Assembly (NCBI RefSeq): GCF_000422485.1
Contig: NZ_KE383847.1
Location: forward strand, 288,256 to 352,255
Direction: 5' to 3'
Origin: Paenibacillus pasadenensis DSM 19293
GTDB taxonomy: Bacteria > Bacillota > Bacilli > Paenibacillales > Paenibacillaceae
Length of the DNA: 64,000 nucleotides
The translations under genes and the position numbers were made by a program. The notes beneath the pieces are model-generated. The model had not been told where the DNA came from. It did not search any database and worked only from the letters and a program-made list of their open reading frames with translations. Shown here in pieces: positions 9,009 through 18,081 of the stretch (positions are counted from its first letter, which is position 1; each line of letters begins with the position of its first letter).

Positions 9009-10304
9009 ATGAAGTATAAACACGCCAGGAAGCAGAATCAACGCATTCTACAAATTACCGATACAACTCTTGTTGTCGGAGCCGACATTGCCAAGCAAAG
9101 GCACGTTGCAAGAGCCGTCGATTTCCGCGGAATCGAACTCGGCAAAGACTGTGTATTTGGCAATGACCACCAAGGGTTATCGAAGCTCGTACGGTGGATG
9201 AAAGAGCTCCAGCAGCGTCATCACAAGGCAGAAATCGTCTTGGGGATTGAGCCAACCGGACACTATTGGTTTCCATTGGCTGAATTTCTGCAACGGGAGA
9301 ATGTAAAGGTCGTCGTTGTTAATCCGCATCACGTGAGCAAAAGTAAAGAACTAGAAGACAACTCTCCAACGAAGAACGATTACAAAGATGCTAAAGTCAT
9401 CGCCGATCTTGTGAGAAGCGGAAAGTACAGCGAACCGAAATTGCCGGTGGGCGTCTACGCAGACCTTCGGATCCTGATGAATCTTCGGGAGAAGGTCATG
9501 GTGAACTTTGGCCAGGTCCAGCGCCGGGTACAGAACTGGTTAGACCGCTTCTTTCCGGAGTACGGTCAGGTGTTTAAGGACTGGGAAGGCAAGGCTTCGC
9601 TGATTACGCTGAGTGAATTCCCCACACCGAGCGAAATTGTGGCACTAGGTGCCAGCGCAATCGTGCGTCGCTGGAAGGAAGACGTGAAGCGCGCTGTCGG
9701 TCCTAAGCGAGCAACTCAATTAATTGAAACTGCGAGGACCTCCATCGGGCTGACGCAAGGCCTGTCAGCGGCGAAAATCGAGCTGCGAACGCTATTGGAG
9801 CAGTACGAGATGTTCGCCAAACAGCTTGAAGATATCATGACGGAAGTCGAGCGACTGCTCGCTCAAATTCCAGGAACAAAAGAAATGCTGACTATCCCTG
9901 GCGTTGCCGTCGTGACGCTCGCCGGCTTCCTAGCAGAAGTCGGAGATCTCAGCGGCTACGACCACGGTCAACAGATTATCCGACTCGCAGGGTTTAACCT
10001 GAAAGAAAACAGCTCAGGAAAGAAAAAAGGAAAATCAACGATTACAAAGCGCGGCAGATCCAGGCTCCGGGCGTTACTGTTCCGGGCGGTGATGCCGATG
10101 GTCGCCAAGAACACCGAGTTTAAGGCGATGCACCACTATTTCACGACACGAAGTCAGAACCCGCTGAAGAAGAAACAATCCCTTGTAGCACTCTGCGGTA
10201 AGCTGATTCGAGTCTTGTACACGCTAGGCACCAAACGTATTACGTACCAAGCAAGCGACGTTCTAGGGCCGGTACGTCAGGCTCAGTTACAGGTAGCAGC
10301 TTAA
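9009..10304 (+). CDS. IS110-superfamily (DEDD) transposase
   Basis: 431 residues from ATG 9009 with RBS ACAGGAGG. The N-terminal RuvC-like DEDD domain begins VVGADIAKQRH and continues with GIEPTGHYW and KNDYKDAKVIADL, carrying the catalytic acidic residues. The C-terminal domain has the IPGVAVVTLAGFLAEVGD and NLKENSSGKKKG/ITKRGRSRLR segments of transposase IS116/IS110/IS902, including the conserved Ser. The reading frame is intact, so the element may be active. In this superfamily the recombinase works with an RNA encoded in the noncoding end. Confidence 0.93.
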   Translation: MKYKHARKQNQRILQITDTTLVVGADIAKQRHVARAVDFRGIELGKDCVFGNDHQGLSKLVRWMKELQQRHHKAEIVLGIEPTGHYWFPLAEFLQRENVKVVVVNPHHVSKSKELEDNSPTKNDYKDAKVIADLVRSGKYSEPKLPVGVYADLRILMNLREKVMVNFGQVQRRVQNWLDRFFPEYGQVFKDWEGKASLITLSEFPTPSEIVALGASAIVRRWKEDVKRAVGPKRATQLIETARTSIGLTQGLSAAKIELRTLLEQYEMFAKQLEDIMTEVERLLAQIPGTKEMLTIPGVAVVTLAGFLAEVGDLSGYDHGQQIIRLAGFNLKENSSGKKKGKSTITKRGRSRLRALLFRAVMPMVAKNTEFKAMHHYFTTRSQNPLKKKQSLVALCGKLIRVLYTLGTKRITYQASDVLGPVRQAQLQVAA

Positions 10305-10375
10305 TTCAAACCATCCTCACCCGAACTTGAAATCAACCAACGACAACTGAAGCACGGAGCAGCCGTAGGATCTAA

Positions 10376-10516
10376 TTCCGTAAGGGCAACGACCCAGTAA
10401 AGGAGCAAGAAACGGCATCCACACCTCGAGAGATAGAACGAAGGAATGTAAGGGCATAGACCCAGCGTGACATGGGAGGGTAAGTCGTCGAGGAGCAAGA
10501 GTGGACATCCAAGGTG
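10376..10516 (+). ncRNA. Repeat-bearing 3' noncoding region, candidate bridge RNA
   Basis: Two related blocks lie downstream of the transposase. GTAAGGGCAACGACCCAG at 10380-10397 and GTAAGGGCATAGACCCAG at 10448-10465 differ at two positions, and each is followed by GAGCAAGA and CATCCA. No protein is evident here. A duplicated structured module fits a two-loop guide RNA like the bridge RNAs of IS110/IS1111 elements; folding and expression are not shown. Confidence 0.45.
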
Positions 10517-10700
10517 CGGTCATATGAATCGCCCATAGATTGGGAAATGTGTTCCAATCTCTATTCCCGTCACCGACTACTTCAGAAAATTATTCCACGT
10601 CTACATGACTTCTCCATCTCTTGAGAGAGTCGATGGTTGAAAATCTAAGAATGCGTGAGAAAAAGCGAGAAAACATTAAATTATAGTGGGAGGTTTTGAC

Positions 10701-11360
10701 ATGAAAAGAAAACTAGTTATGATCATTGCCGCTGTTATGATTGCCGTATTAACTGCATGTGGCAATAATACAGCGAATCCGAGTACACCGCCGAATACAA
10801 CGCCCCCGGCTCCTACGAACAGCAATAACGGGCAGCAAAGCGATCATTCCGGTATGAATCATTCCAGCTCAGGCGAAGTGCCTGCTGGATTAAAAGAAGC
10901 CCAGAATCCAAAATTTAAAGTCGGAAGTCAAGTCATCATGCAAACGGACCACATGCCAGGGATGAAAGGTGCTACAGCAACGATTGTCGGAGCTTATGAT
11001 ACGACAGCCTATGCGGTATCCTACACTCCAACAAACGGTGGGGAGCCGGTGAAGAATCATAAATGGGTAATTCATGAAGAATTGAAAAATCCCGGTGCGG
11101 AAGCGTTGAAACCGGGGGCACAGGTTACCTTGGAGGCTGATCACATGCCAGGGATGAAAGGTGCGACAGCTACCATTGATTCAGCGGAGCATACGACGGT
11201 TTATATGGTCGATTACACGCCGACCACAGGTGGAGAACCGGTGAAAAATCATAAATGGGTAACCGACAGTGAACTTTCACCGGCGGGATCGGGGTCACAG
11301 CCAAATACCGGTAACAGTGGTGGCCATGATATGAGCAACATGCCGGGCATGAAACATTAA
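10701..11360 (+). CDS. YdhK-like DUF1541 lipoprotein
   Basis: 219 residues; ATG 10701 is preceded by GGGAGG. The lipoprotein signal ends in LTACG. A low-complexity Pro/Thr/Asn and His/Met linker follows, then two copies of the DUF1541 repeat, each starting with DHMPGMKGATATI and ending with GGEPVKNHKWV (about residues 82-135 and 145-198). The C-terminus is Met/His-rich again (GHDMSNMPGMKH). Met/His clusters suggest binding of copper outside the membrane, which fits the surroundings; the molecular role of the family is not established. Confidence 0.85.
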   Translation: MKRKLVMIIAAVMIAVLTACGNNTANPSTPPNTTPPAPTNSNNGQQSDHSGMNHSSSGEVPAGLKEAQNPKFKVGSQVIMQTDHMPGMKGATATIVGAYDTTAYAVSYTPTNGGEPVKNHKWVIHEELKNPGAEALKPGAQVTLEADHMPGMKGATATIDSAEHTTVYMVDYTPTTGGEPVKNHKWVTDSELSPAGSGSQPNTGNSGGHDMSNMPGMKH

Positions 11361-11424
11361 TTGACGGTTTTTCTCCCGTAAGGGGTAAAAAACAATAGAA
11401 GAAACAAAAGGAGGCTAACCACCC

Positions 11425-11754
11425 ATGTCACACGAACAATTTCAATCCTGCATTGAGGAATGTATCCGTTGTATGCAAGCGTGCAATCACTGTTATGATG
11501 CTTGTTTAAAAGAAGATCATGTCGCAGTGATGAAAGAATGTATTCGTTTGGACCGGGAATGTGCCGACATTTGTGCCTTCGCCGCGCAAGCGATGTCGAT
11601 GAACAGCTCCTACGCGAAAGAGATCTGCCGGATCTGTGCCGAGGTTTGTGAAGCTTGTGGGAATGAGTGCAAAAAGCATGAACACGAGCACTGTCAGCGT
11701 TGTGCCGAAGCGTGCTTTTCCTGTGCGAAAGCTTGCCGGGCGATGGCCGCTTAA
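11425..11754 (+). CDS. Cys-rich four-helix copper-storage-like protein (DUF326)
   Basis: 109 residues with a strong RBS (AAAAGGAGG). It contains 19 cysteines, mostly in helical CxxxC or CxxC spacing (for example CIEECIRCMQAC, CRICAEVCEAC, CQRCAEACFSC). This pattern is that of the DUF326/Csp family, four-helix bundles whose core cysteines bind many Cu(I) ions. No signal peptide is present, so it should be a cytoplasmic copper store of the Csp3 type. It sits between the YdhK lipoprotein and a terminator and is part of the copper block. Confidence 0.88.
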   Translation: MSHEQFQSCIEECIRCMQACNHCYDACLKEDHVAVMKECIRLDRECADICAFAAQAMSMNSSYAKEICRICAEVCEACGNECKKHEHEHCQRCAEACFSCAKACRAMAA

Positions 11755-11782
11755 TGATTGGCGCAGTCAATTATTTCGTCAA

Positions 11783-11808
11783 CCCCCTAGAGCATTAGGG
11801 GGTTTTTA
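11783..11808 (+). terminator. Rho-independent terminator after the Cys-rich protein gene
   Basis: CCCCCTA and TAGGGGG arms around a short loop, followed by TTTTT. Confidence 0.85.
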
Positions 11809-11847
11809 AATGAGTTGAGAATAAAGTAGCAGGGGAGGTCAATTATA

Positions 11848-12072
11848 GTGATGGACGGATCGATGATGGATGGTTCCATGATGTTTATGATGTGTGTCAT
11901 GATGGGGATCGGTTTTCTGCTTTTGATCGTGGTGATTTACGCGGTTATCCGATCCCTAATGAGAAAAAGCAGAGTTGAAGATCGTCCTCTGATGACCTTA
12001 AAAGAGCGTTATGTAAACGGGGAAATAAATGATGAAGAGTTCGAACATAAAAAAACATTTTTAAGGAAATAA
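11848..12072 (+). CDS. Small membrane protein with SHOCT domain
   Basis: 74 residues from GTG 11848 (ATG 11851 equally possible), RBS AGGGGAGGT. The N-terminus is Met-rich with a duplicated DGSMM, followed by one membrane helix (about 18-38) and a C-terminal SHOCT motif (LKERYVNGEINDEEFEHKK). Similar short Met-rich SHOCT proteins are common in copper and silver clusters; the Met residues at the outer face could bind Cu(I). Function unproven. Confidence 0.75.
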   Translation: MMDGSMMDGSMMFMMCVMMGIGFLLLIVVIYAVIRSLMRKSRVEDRPLMTLKERYVNGEINDEEFEHKKTFLRK

Positions 12073-12075
12073 TCG

Positions 12076-12099
12076 AGCCGCCCAGCCATTGGGCGGCTT
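12076..12099 (+). terminator. Hairpin after the SHOCT gene
   Basis: AGCCGCCCA and TGGGCGGCT arms form a strong stem with a four-base loop, followed by TATCTGCTT. Only a weak T tract follows, but the position at the gene end fits a terminator. Confidence 0.6.
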
Positions 12100-12191
12100 A
12101 TCTGCTTAAATAGGACATTTATCCTTGGCGCGGTTATTGATCGGAAATTCAACTGACTTGGATAAACTACTGGTACCTACGTAACCTGTAT

Positions 12192-12250
12192 TTAAATATT
12201 TGTTTGATTGTTTTAATAGTTTATATTAAAATAATCAAACAAACATTTGA
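12192..12250 (+). promoter_or_regulatory. Paired CadC-type operators upstream of cadC
   Basis: A 16-base site TCAAACAAACATTTGA (12235-12250) closely matches the known CadC operator; a second copy lies in reverse orientation at 12192-12207 (TTAAATATTTGTTTGA). Together they form a 26-base imperfect inverted repeat (12193-12218 and 12224-12249, three mismatches) around GTTTA. The cadC promoter is expected within this AT-rich block. Confidence 0.7.
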
Positions 12251-12266
12251 ATGAGTGGTGATGATA

Positions 12267-12632
12267 ATGGCACAAGACGTGTGTGAAATTTTTTGTTACG
12301 ACGAATACAAGGTGAATCGGGTAAAGCAAAGTTTGGAGACTAGCGACACACAGCGTATGGCAAAAATCTTCAAGGCACTGGCCGATGAAACGCGAGTCAA
12401 GATTGCCCTGGCATTATGCCAAGAAGAGGAATTGTGCGTTTGTGACGTGGCTAATATCATTGGAACGACTATTGCTAATGTATCCCATCACCTGCGCTTG
12501 CTCCGCAACATGGGCTTGGCCAAGTACCGGAAAGAGGGAAAATTGGTCTTTTATTCGCTGGATGATGAACATGTGAAGCAATTTGTTTTGTTGGCCTTTG
12601 AGCATGGGAAGGAGGATAAAGTCCATGTCTGA
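12267..12632 (+). CDS. cadC: CadC, ArsR/SmtB-family Cd/Pb/Zn-responsive repressor
   Basis: 121 residues; ATG 12267 was chosen because the protein then begins [10 protein letters not shown] as in plasmid pI258 CadC. The Cd/Pb-sensing set is present: Cys6 and Cys10 in the N-terminal arm and Cys57/Cys59 in ELCVCD of the alpha3N/helix-turn-helix region. The recognition helix is [13 protein letters not shown]. It represses the cad operon and lets go on binding Cd(II), Pb(II) or Zn(II). It overlaps cadA by eight bases, so they form an operon. Confidence 0.93.
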   Translation: MAQDVCEIFCYDEYKVNRVKQSLETSDTQRMAKIFKALADETRVKIALALCQEEELCVCDVANIIGTTIANVSHHLRLLRNMGLAKYRKEGKLVFYSLDDEHVKQFVLLAFEHGKEDKVHV

Positions 12633-14736
12633 TGTTGCAAGCAAAAAAAGTGTATATCGAGTCCAAGGCTTTACTTGTACGAACTGCGCCGCGAAATTTG
12701 AGCAAAATGTTAAGGCACTCCCCGAGGTCGAGGATGCGCAGGTGAATTTTGGCGCCTCTAAAATTTCGGTCTACGGTGAGGCCAGCGTTCAGGAGCTGGA
12801 GAAGGCCGGTGCATTTGAAGGTTTAAAGGTGTATCCGGAAAAAGAGCAGCGATCCATTGAAAAAGAGCCGTTCTGGAAACGGAGATCGACGATCACAACG
12901 GCGTTATCGGCTATTTTCCTCATTTCGGGTTGGTTCGTTGGTGAAGAACATCCGGCATCATTCATGTTATTTGCTTTGGCGATCCTGATTGGTGGTTATG
13001 AGCTGTTTATCAAGGGCATTCGAAGCTTGGTACGTTTTAACTTCAACATGAATACGCTTATGACCATCGCGATTATTGGAGCTGCTGCCATCGGGCAGTG
13101 GATGGAAGGGGCGACCGTCGTCTTTCTGTTTGCGATTAGTGAAGCCCTCGAAAGTTTCTCCATGGAAAAAGCGCGGCATTCCATTCGTTCGCTCATGAAT
13201 GTGGCCCCCAAGGAAGCGACGATTCGGCGTGGCGGACAGGAGCTCCAGATCAACGTCGATGATATTGCCATTGGTGACATCATGATCGTGAAACCCGGAC
13301 AAAAAATTGCCATGGACGGCAAAGTGATTAAAGGACGTTCGGCCGTCAATCAAGCGGCCATTACCGGCGAATCCGTTCCAGTGGAAAAAACAGAGGGTGA
13401 CGATGTATTTGCCGGAACGTTAAACGAAGAAGGCTTATTGGAAGTTGAAATCACCAAACGGGTAGAGGATACGACGATTGCCAAAATCATTCATCTTGTG
13501 GAAGAAGCGCAAGCGGAAAAGGCACCTTCCCAAGCGTTTGTAGACCGGTTTGCGCAATATTACACACCGGCGATCCTTGTCCTGGCTTTAGGTATTGCGG
13601 TGGTTCCTCCCTTATTGTTTGGCGCAGCCTGGGGAGATTGGATTTACCGGGGACTCGCCCTGCTGGTCGTGGGCTGTCCTTGCGCGCTGGTCATTTCCAC
13701 GCCAGTGTCCATTGTAACGGCCATCGGTAACGCTGCGAGAAATGGCGTACTCATTAAAGGCGGGATTCACTTAGAGGAAACCGGCCATCTATCGGTCATT
13801 GCTTTTGATAAAACCGGGACGTTAACAAAGGGTGTTCCGGTGGTCACCGATATGGTTACTTTCGAAGGCGAGGACGAAAAATCATCACTTGGTATCGCGG
13901 CGGCGATTGAAAAATGGTCCCAACATCCATTAGCTTCGGCTATCGTGCGGAAAGCTGATGATGAAGGCTTAGACTTAACCGAGTGGGAGACTCAAGACTT
14001 TACTTCCATCACAGGAAAGGGTGCTAAAGCTGTCATTCAGGGCACGACCTACTATATTGGAAGTCCGCGGCTGTTTGATGAGTTGTCTAAAATGAACGAG
14101 CGGATGGTTAAGGAAACCCAGCGCTTACAAAAACAAGGGAAAACGGTTATGGTGCTTGGCACAGAAACCAAACCCCTAGCTTTAATCGCCGTTGCCGATG
14201 AAGTTCGCGACAGCAGTCGTGATGTGATCCAAAAGCTCCATGCGTTAGGCATTCGAAAAACGATCATGCTCACCGGCGATAACCGGGCGACGGCCGAAGC
14301 GATTGGCAAGCAAGTGGGCATAGGTGAAGTCAAGGCCGAACTGCTTCCGCAGCAGAAACTTGAAGCGATCAAGCAATTAAAAGAAACCGGTAAAGTTGCG
14401 ATGATTGGCGATGGTGTTAATGACGCCCCGGCTTTGGCCAGTGCAACGGTAGGGATTGCCATGGGGGGAGCCGGTACCGATACGGCATTAGAGACGGCAG
14501 ATATTGCGCTTATGGCTGATGATTTAACGAAGCTGCCCTTTACGATACGATTAAGCCGTGACACGCTGAAAATCATTAAGCAAAACATTGCTTTTGCGCT
14601 GATCATTAAGCTGATCGCTTTGGTGCTCATTGTGCCGGGATGGCTCACGTTATGGCTTGCTATCTTTGCGGATATGGGAGCAACACTGATCGTCACGCTA
14701 AATAGCTTACGTTTGTTACGAACCAAGAAAGAGTGA
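12625..14736 (+). CDS. cadA: Cadmium/zinc/lead-exporting P1B-type ATPase CadA
   Basis: 703 residues from ATG 12625 with RBS GGAAGGAGG inside the end of cadC. One N-terminal HMA domain with FTCTNC (Cys18/21), six or more membrane helices, the metal-channel CPC motif (351-353), DKTGT with Asp395, SQHPLAS as the HP locus and [10 protein letters not shown]. The transmembrane sequence near the C-terminus ([13 protein letters not shown]) is that of Cd/Zn/Pb pumps, not copper pumps. It pumps divalent soft metals out of the cell. Operon with cadC. Confidence 0.95.
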   Translation: MSDVASKKSVYRVQGFTCTNCAAKFEQNVKALPEVEDAQVNFGASKISVYGEASVQELEKAGAFEGLKVYPEKEQRSIEKEPFWKRRSTITTALSAIFLISGWFVGEEHPASFMLFALAILIGGYELFIKGIRSLVRFNFNMNTLMTIAIIGAAAIGQWMEGATVVFLFAISEALESFSMEKARHSIRSLMNVAPKEATIRRGGQELQINVDDIAIGDIMIVKPGQKIAMDGKVIKGRSAVNQAAITGESVPVEKTEGDDVFAGTLNEEGLLEVEITKRVEDTTIAKIIHLVEEAQAEKAPSQAFVDRFAQYYTPAILVLALGIAVVPPLLFGAAWGDWIYRGLALLVVGCPCALVISTPVSIVTAIGNAARNGVLIKGGIHLEETGHLSVIAFDKTGTLTKGVPVVTDMVTFEGEDEKSSLGIAAAIEKWSQHPLASAIVRKADDEGLDLTEWETQDFTSITGKGAKAVIQGTTYYIGSPRLFDELSKMNERMVKETQRLQKQGKTVMVLGTETKPLALIAVADEVRDSSRDVIQKLHALGIRKTIMLTGDNRATAEAIGKQVGIGEVKAELLPQQKLEAIKQLKETGKVAMIGDGVNDAPALASATVGIAMGGAGTDTALETADIALMADDLTKLPFTIRLSRDTLKIIKQNIAFALIIKLIALVLIVPGWLTLWLAIFADMGATLIVTLNSLRLLRTKKE

Positions 14737-14794
14737 TGGCTCTTCCTCCACCGTATGTCTACGCAATACGACTTAACATAAAGACAAATAATCA

Positions 14795-14826
14795 TTGACC
14801 CTGTACTATGGTACAGGGTTTATATT
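14795..14826 (+). promoter_or_regulatory. MerR-type mer promoter/operator
   Basis: TTGACC at 14795-14800 and a TTATAT/TATATT -10 (14820-14826) are separated by 19-20 bases, longer than optimal as in MerR-activated promoters. The spacer holds a palindrome, CCTGTAC (14799-14805) TATG GTACAGG. MerR should bind here, repress, and on Hg(II) untwist the spacer to activate the whole merR-to-merA operon. Confidence 0.85.
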
Positions 14827-14846
14827 TAATTACGGGGTGAGAAAAG

Positions 14847-15272
14847 ATGAAATACCGTTCTGGAGACATTGCCAAACTATGTAACGTTAACAAAGAAACA
14901 CTGCGATATTATGAACGAAAAGGTTTGATTAGCGAACCTGTAAGGTCGGAGGCAGGTTACAGGCTTTATCCGGAAGATACGATAAACCGAATCACGTTCA
15001 TTAAACGCATACAGGAGCTTGGTTTCACACTCTCCGAAGTTGATAAATTGCTTGGCGTCGTGGACAAAGACGATGTGCGATGTGCGGATATGAATGATTT
15101 CGTTGTTCAAAAGCTTGAAGATGTCCGGTTAAAAATAAGAGATCTTCAACGAATCGAAACGATGCTAAAAGATCTAAAAGGCCGCTGTCCCGATGAAAAA
15201 GCGATACATGAATGCCCAATCATCGAAGCGTTGATTGACGATGATCCAAAGGAAAAGGAGGAAATCAAATGA
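14847..15272 (+). CDS. merR: MerR, Hg(II)-responsive regulator
   Basis: 141 residues. The N-terminal winged helix (KETLRYYERKGL) is followed by a dimerisation helix and the Hg(II) ligands Cys79, Cys114 and Cys123 at the positions used in Bacillus MerR. It binds the promoter at 14795-14826 and activates transcription when Hg(II) is present. It is the first gene of the mer operon and overlaps merE by four bases, the layout of Gram-positive mer operons. Confidence 0.94.
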   Translation: MKYRSGDIAKLCNVNKETLRYYERKGLISEPVRSEAGYRLYPEDTINRITFIKRIQELGFTLSEVDKLLGVVDKDDVRCADMNDFVVQKLEDVRLKIRDLQRIETMLKDLKGRCPDEKAIHECPIIEALIDDDPKEKEEIK

Positions 15273-15520
15273 AAGAACATACAAAAAAATGGGGATGGGG
15301 CTTTTTAGCTCTGCTTTCGTGTCCTTGTCATCTCGTTTTGATTCTTCCTCTGCTTGCCGGTACTACGTTTGGTGCTTATTTTGCTGTCCATCAGACCGCC
15401 GCTAGTGTTATTTTTGCCGTTATATTTGTGATTTCTCTTTGGATGATGTTCAAACGAGCTGACAAAAAAGAAAAAGCTAATGCAACACACGACTGCTGCG
15501 CGGTTCCAGAGCGAAAATGA
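15269..15520 (+). CDS. merE: MerE-like mercury transporter
   Basis: 83 residues with RBS AAAGGAGG, overlapping the end of merR by four bases. Two membrane helices (about 10-35 and 40-60). The first holds the vicinal thiol motif SCPCHL and LAGTTFGAY, which matches MerE (broad mercury/methylmercury transporter). A C-terminal CC (72-73) may pass Hg(II) onward to MerA. Membrane protein of the mer uptake system. Confidence 0.8.
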   Translation: MKEHTKKWGWGFLALLSCPCHLVLILPLLAGTTFGAYFAVHQTAASVIFAVIFVISLWMMFKRADKKEKANATHDCCAVPERK

Positions 15521-15531
15521 GGTGAATGATA

Positions 15532-15837
15532 TTGAGAGAAAAACTAACAAGCTGGGGAGCGATATTATCGGCTTTTCTGATGTCCAGCTGTTGTCTCGGA
15601 CCCATAATCCTCATTCCCCTTGGATTATCAGGTTTGGCGGGAACGCTTGCGATTTTTTCAATCCAGTACCAATTGTTTTTAATGATCATGACGTTAGTAT
15701 TTCTTGGTGTTTCGTTTTATTTGGTTTATGGACGCAAACGCAAAAATAAAAGTACGGTCATCACCTTATGGATGACGACCATTTTAGTTTTAGGTGCATT
15801 TCTTTATTTAGGGTTGGCTGAAACAGGAATGCTATAA
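15532..15837 (+). CDS. merT: MerT-like mercuric ion transporter
   Basis: 101 residues from TTG 15532, six bases after GAGGTGA; an ATG at 15526 touches the RBS and is less likely. Three membrane helices. The first contains SSCCLGPIILIPLGLSG, the MerT hallmark with vicinal cysteines that take Hg(II) from MerP. The second cysteine pair found in the loop of classical MerT is missing, so this is a short, divergent form. Confidence 0.75.
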   Translation: MREKLTSWGAILSAFLMSSCCLGPIILIPLGLSGLAGTLAIFSIQYQLFLMIMTLVFLGVSFYLVYGRKRKNKSTVITLWMTTILVLGAFLYLGLAETGML

Positions 15838-15853
15838 GAAAGAGGTGTTTTGT

Positions 15854-16177
15854 GTGAGAGCAACAATGGGAATTATGGTGTTATTATCACTGTTAGTATT
15901 GGGTACGGCATGTGGGAACAATGAAAAATCAGCGATAGCTGCGCAAAGTACAGCTGTTGCTAATCAATCGGTGGTGTTCACGGTGACGGGACTGGAATGT
16001 TGCCCGCCTTCTGTCATTCAAGATTTAATTCAAAAGGTAGACGGGGTCAGCAAAGTAGACATTGAACCCATGGGAAGCAAAGGGAAAGTAACGGTTGCCT
16101 TTGATGATAAGAAAACCGATTTGAAGCAGATTCAAGCATCGGTTACTCAATATGGATTTGGTGTAACGGGAGGATAA
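15854..16177 (+). CDS. merP: MerP-like mercury-binding lipoprotein with a CC site
   Basis: 107 residues from GTG 15854 behind AGAGGTG. Lipoprotein signal ending LGTACG, then one HMA-fold domain (about 42-105). The metal site is GLECCPPS instead of the usual GMTCxxC of MerP, giving two adjacent cysteines rather than a CxxC. Expected to collect Hg(II) at the outer face of the membrane and pass it to MerT/MerE. Lipid anchoring replaces the periplasm of Gram-negative MerP. Role inferred from fold and operon. Confidence 0.75.
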   Translation: MRATMGIMVLLSLLVLGTACGNNEKSAIAAQSTAVANQSVVFTVTGLECCPPSVIQDLIQKVDGVSKVDIEPMGSKGKVTVAFDDKKTDLKQIQASVTQYGFGVTGG

Positions 16178-16180
16178 AAA

Positions 16181-17821
16181 ATGAAAAAATACCGGATCAA
16201 AGTTCAAGGTATGACATGCAACGGCTGTGAAGAACACGTTGCAACAGCACTTGAACACATTGGAGCTGCGAATATTGAAGCGAGTTTTCGCCGCGAAGAA
16301 GCGACGTTTGAATTACCGGATGAAGTGGAGATTGATACAGCAAAAAAAGCCATCAACGAGGCAAAATATCAATCCGGTGATGCGGAAGTTCTCGAATCTC
16401 ATAATGTTCCCAATCTTGGCGATGAGGGGGACTATGATTTTCTGATCATTGGTTCGGGTGGGGCCGCTTTTTCTGCTGCAATTCAAGCGGTCGAACATGG
16501 TGCAAAAGTGGCGATTATCGAGCGCGGAACAGTAGGCGGAACCTGCGTAAACATTGGCTGCGTGCCATCGAAAACCTTGCTTCGTGCTGGTGAAATCAAT
16601 CACTTAGCGAAAAATAACCCTTTCTTGGGGCTACATACTTCCGCTAGTGCCGTTGATTTGGCTCAATTGGTTGAACAAAAAAATGAACTTGTAGCCGAAA
16701 TGCGTGAACAAAAGTATGAACATTTAATTGGTGAATACGGATTTGAACTCATTCGCGGAGAAGCAAAATTCGTTGATGAAAAAACTATCGAGGTGAGTGG
16801 GCGAAAGCTTACCGCCAAACGGTTTTTAATCGCGACAGGAGCTTCACCGTCGATTCCTGATATTCCAGGACTAACAGACATTGATTATCTGACAAGCACG
16901 TCACTACTTGACCTTAAACAATTACCTAAAACGCTTGCTGTTATTGGTTCGGGGTATATCGCCATGGAATTAGGTCAACTGTTTCACAATTTAGGTACCG
17001 AAGTTACATTAATCCAAAGAAGTCCGCGAGTCTTTAAAGAGTACGATCCTGAAATCTCCGAGGCGGTGACTAAAGCAGTCATTGAGCAAGGGATTCAGGT
17101 TATTACCGGTGTAACCTATGAACGCGTTGAAGCGACTGGCAACTTTAAACAAGTCCATCTTTCAGTAAACGGTGAAACGAAAGTCATCGAAGCCGAGCAA
17201 CTGCTTATTGCGACCGGCAGAAAACCAAATACGGAAGCCCTCAACCTTCGCGCTGCGAACGTCATTATAGGTTCAAAAGGCGAGATTGTTGTCGATGATT
17301 TTTTGAAAACCTCAAACCCAGGGATTTATGCCGCAGGTGATGTCACGATGGGGCCGCAGTTTGTGTACGTGGCCGCTTATGAAGGACGCATCGCGGCAGA
17401 TAATGCAATTGGCGGGTTAGAGCGGAAAGTGAACCTTGAAGCTGTTCCTGGCGTTACGTTCACTTCTCCTTCCGTTGCTACGGTAGGACTTACGGAAGAA
17501 CAAGCTAAGGCAAAGGGATATGAAGTTAAAACTTCCGTTCTCCCTTTGGATGCAGTGCCTAGAGCACTTGTAAATCGCGAAACGACAGGCGTTTTTAAGT
17601 TAGTTGCTGATTCCAAGTCGTTAAAACTATTAGGCGCCCATATTGTCGCTGAAAATGCTGGGGAAGTCATTTACGCCGCGACATTAGCGGTGAAATTCGG
17701 TTTAACAATTGAGGATTTACGTGATAGCCTTGCGCCGTATTTAACCATGGCGGAAGGATTAAAACTGGCAGCATTGACGTTCGATAAAGACGTTTCCAAA
17801 TTGTCTTGTTGTGCTGGATAA
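16181..17821 (+). CDS. merA: Mercuric reductase MerA
   Basis: 546 residues, three bases after merP. An N-terminal HMA (NmerA) domain with GMTCNGC (Cys13/16) is joined by a linker to the flavoprotein disulfide reductase core starting near residue 85 ([10 protein letters not shown]). The redox pair is Cys122/Cys127 (GTCVNIGC), the second nucleotide fold is at [10 protein letters not shown], and the C-terminal Hg(II)-delivery pair Cys543/Cys544 (SCCAG) is present. It reduces Hg(II) to Hg(0) with NADPH in the cytoplasm. All catalytic residues are intact. Confidence 0.96.
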   Translation: MKKYRIKVQGMTCNGCEEHVATALEHIGAANIEASFRREEATFELPDEVEIDTAKKAINEAKYQSGDAEVLESHNVPNLGDEGDYDFLIIGSGGAAFSAAIQAVEHGAKVAIIERGTVGGTCVNIGCVPSKTLLRAGEINHLAKNNPFLGLHTSASAVDLAQLVEQKNELVAEMREQKYEHLIGEYGFELIRGEAKFVDEKTIEVSGRKLTAKRFLIATGASPSIPDIPGLTDIDYLTSTSLLDLKQLPKTLAVIGSGYIAMELGQLFHNLGTEVTLIQRSPRVFKEYDPEISEAVTKAVIEQGIQVITGVTYERVEATGNFKQVHLSVNGETKVIEAEQLLIATGRKPNTEALNLRAANVIIGSKGEIVVDDFLKTSNPGIYAAGDVTMGPQFVYVAAYEGRIAADNAIGGLERKVNLEAVPGVTFTSPSVATVGLTEEQAKAKGYEVKTSVLPLDAVPRALVNRETTGVFKLVADSKSLKLLGAHIVAENAGEVIYAATLAVKFGLTIEDLRDSLAPYLTMAEGLKLAALTFDKDVSKLSCCAG

Positions 17822-17850
17822 ATATTCGCATTGTCCTTTTCATTGACCGC

Positions 17851-17899
17851 AGCCCTTGTCTAAACCAAAGAAGCCTTCGCATCTGCAAGGGCTTTTTTT
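17851..17899 (+). terminator. Terminator of the mer operon
   Basis: AGCCCTTG (17851-17858) pairs with CAAGGGCT (17886-17893) and is followed by TTTTTT. The loop is long (27 bases) and contains GAAGCCTTCGC, which may form an inner hairpin. Confidence 0.65.
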
Positions 17900-17943
17900 G
17901 GCATACGTAGCCTTTTTTCTAGCGGTTTACAAACTGTTCACAA

Positions 17944-17959
17944 ATAATCGATTGATTAT
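17944..17959 (+). promoter_or_regulatory. Candidate ArsR operator
   Basis: Perfect inverted repeat ATAATC and GATTAT around GATT, in AT-rich DNA about 120 bases upstream of arsR. ArsR-type sites of this kind flank or overlap promoters. Assignment rests only on symmetry and position. Confidence 0.45.
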
Positions 17960-18081
17960 ATAAGTAAATCCGTATATATTTATTGATGGGTTAAAATAGG
18001 CTGATGAGCCGTTATGTATTGTTTTCGGGACTACTCAAAGCGGCTTAAGGAGATCGTATAACAATTGAGGGGAGGTAAGGA

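Larger units (their letters stand above)
8893..10620 (+). mobile_element. IS110-superfamily insertion sequence (approximate limits)
   Basis: One transposase gene (9009-10304) with about 115 bases of noncoding DNA before it and up to 390 after it, between the propeller gene and the YdhK gene. No terminal inverted repeats or target duplication were found, as expected for IS110-type elements, so both ends are approximate. The longer noncoding side is downstream of the gene, which is the IS1111-group layout. Confidence 0.7.

Noticed and set aside
8893-10620. Terminal inverted repeats of the insertion element
   Set aside because: GGGGAACGTTCC on the left and GGGAAATGTGTTCC on the right are only loosely similar; no repeat could be confirmed.
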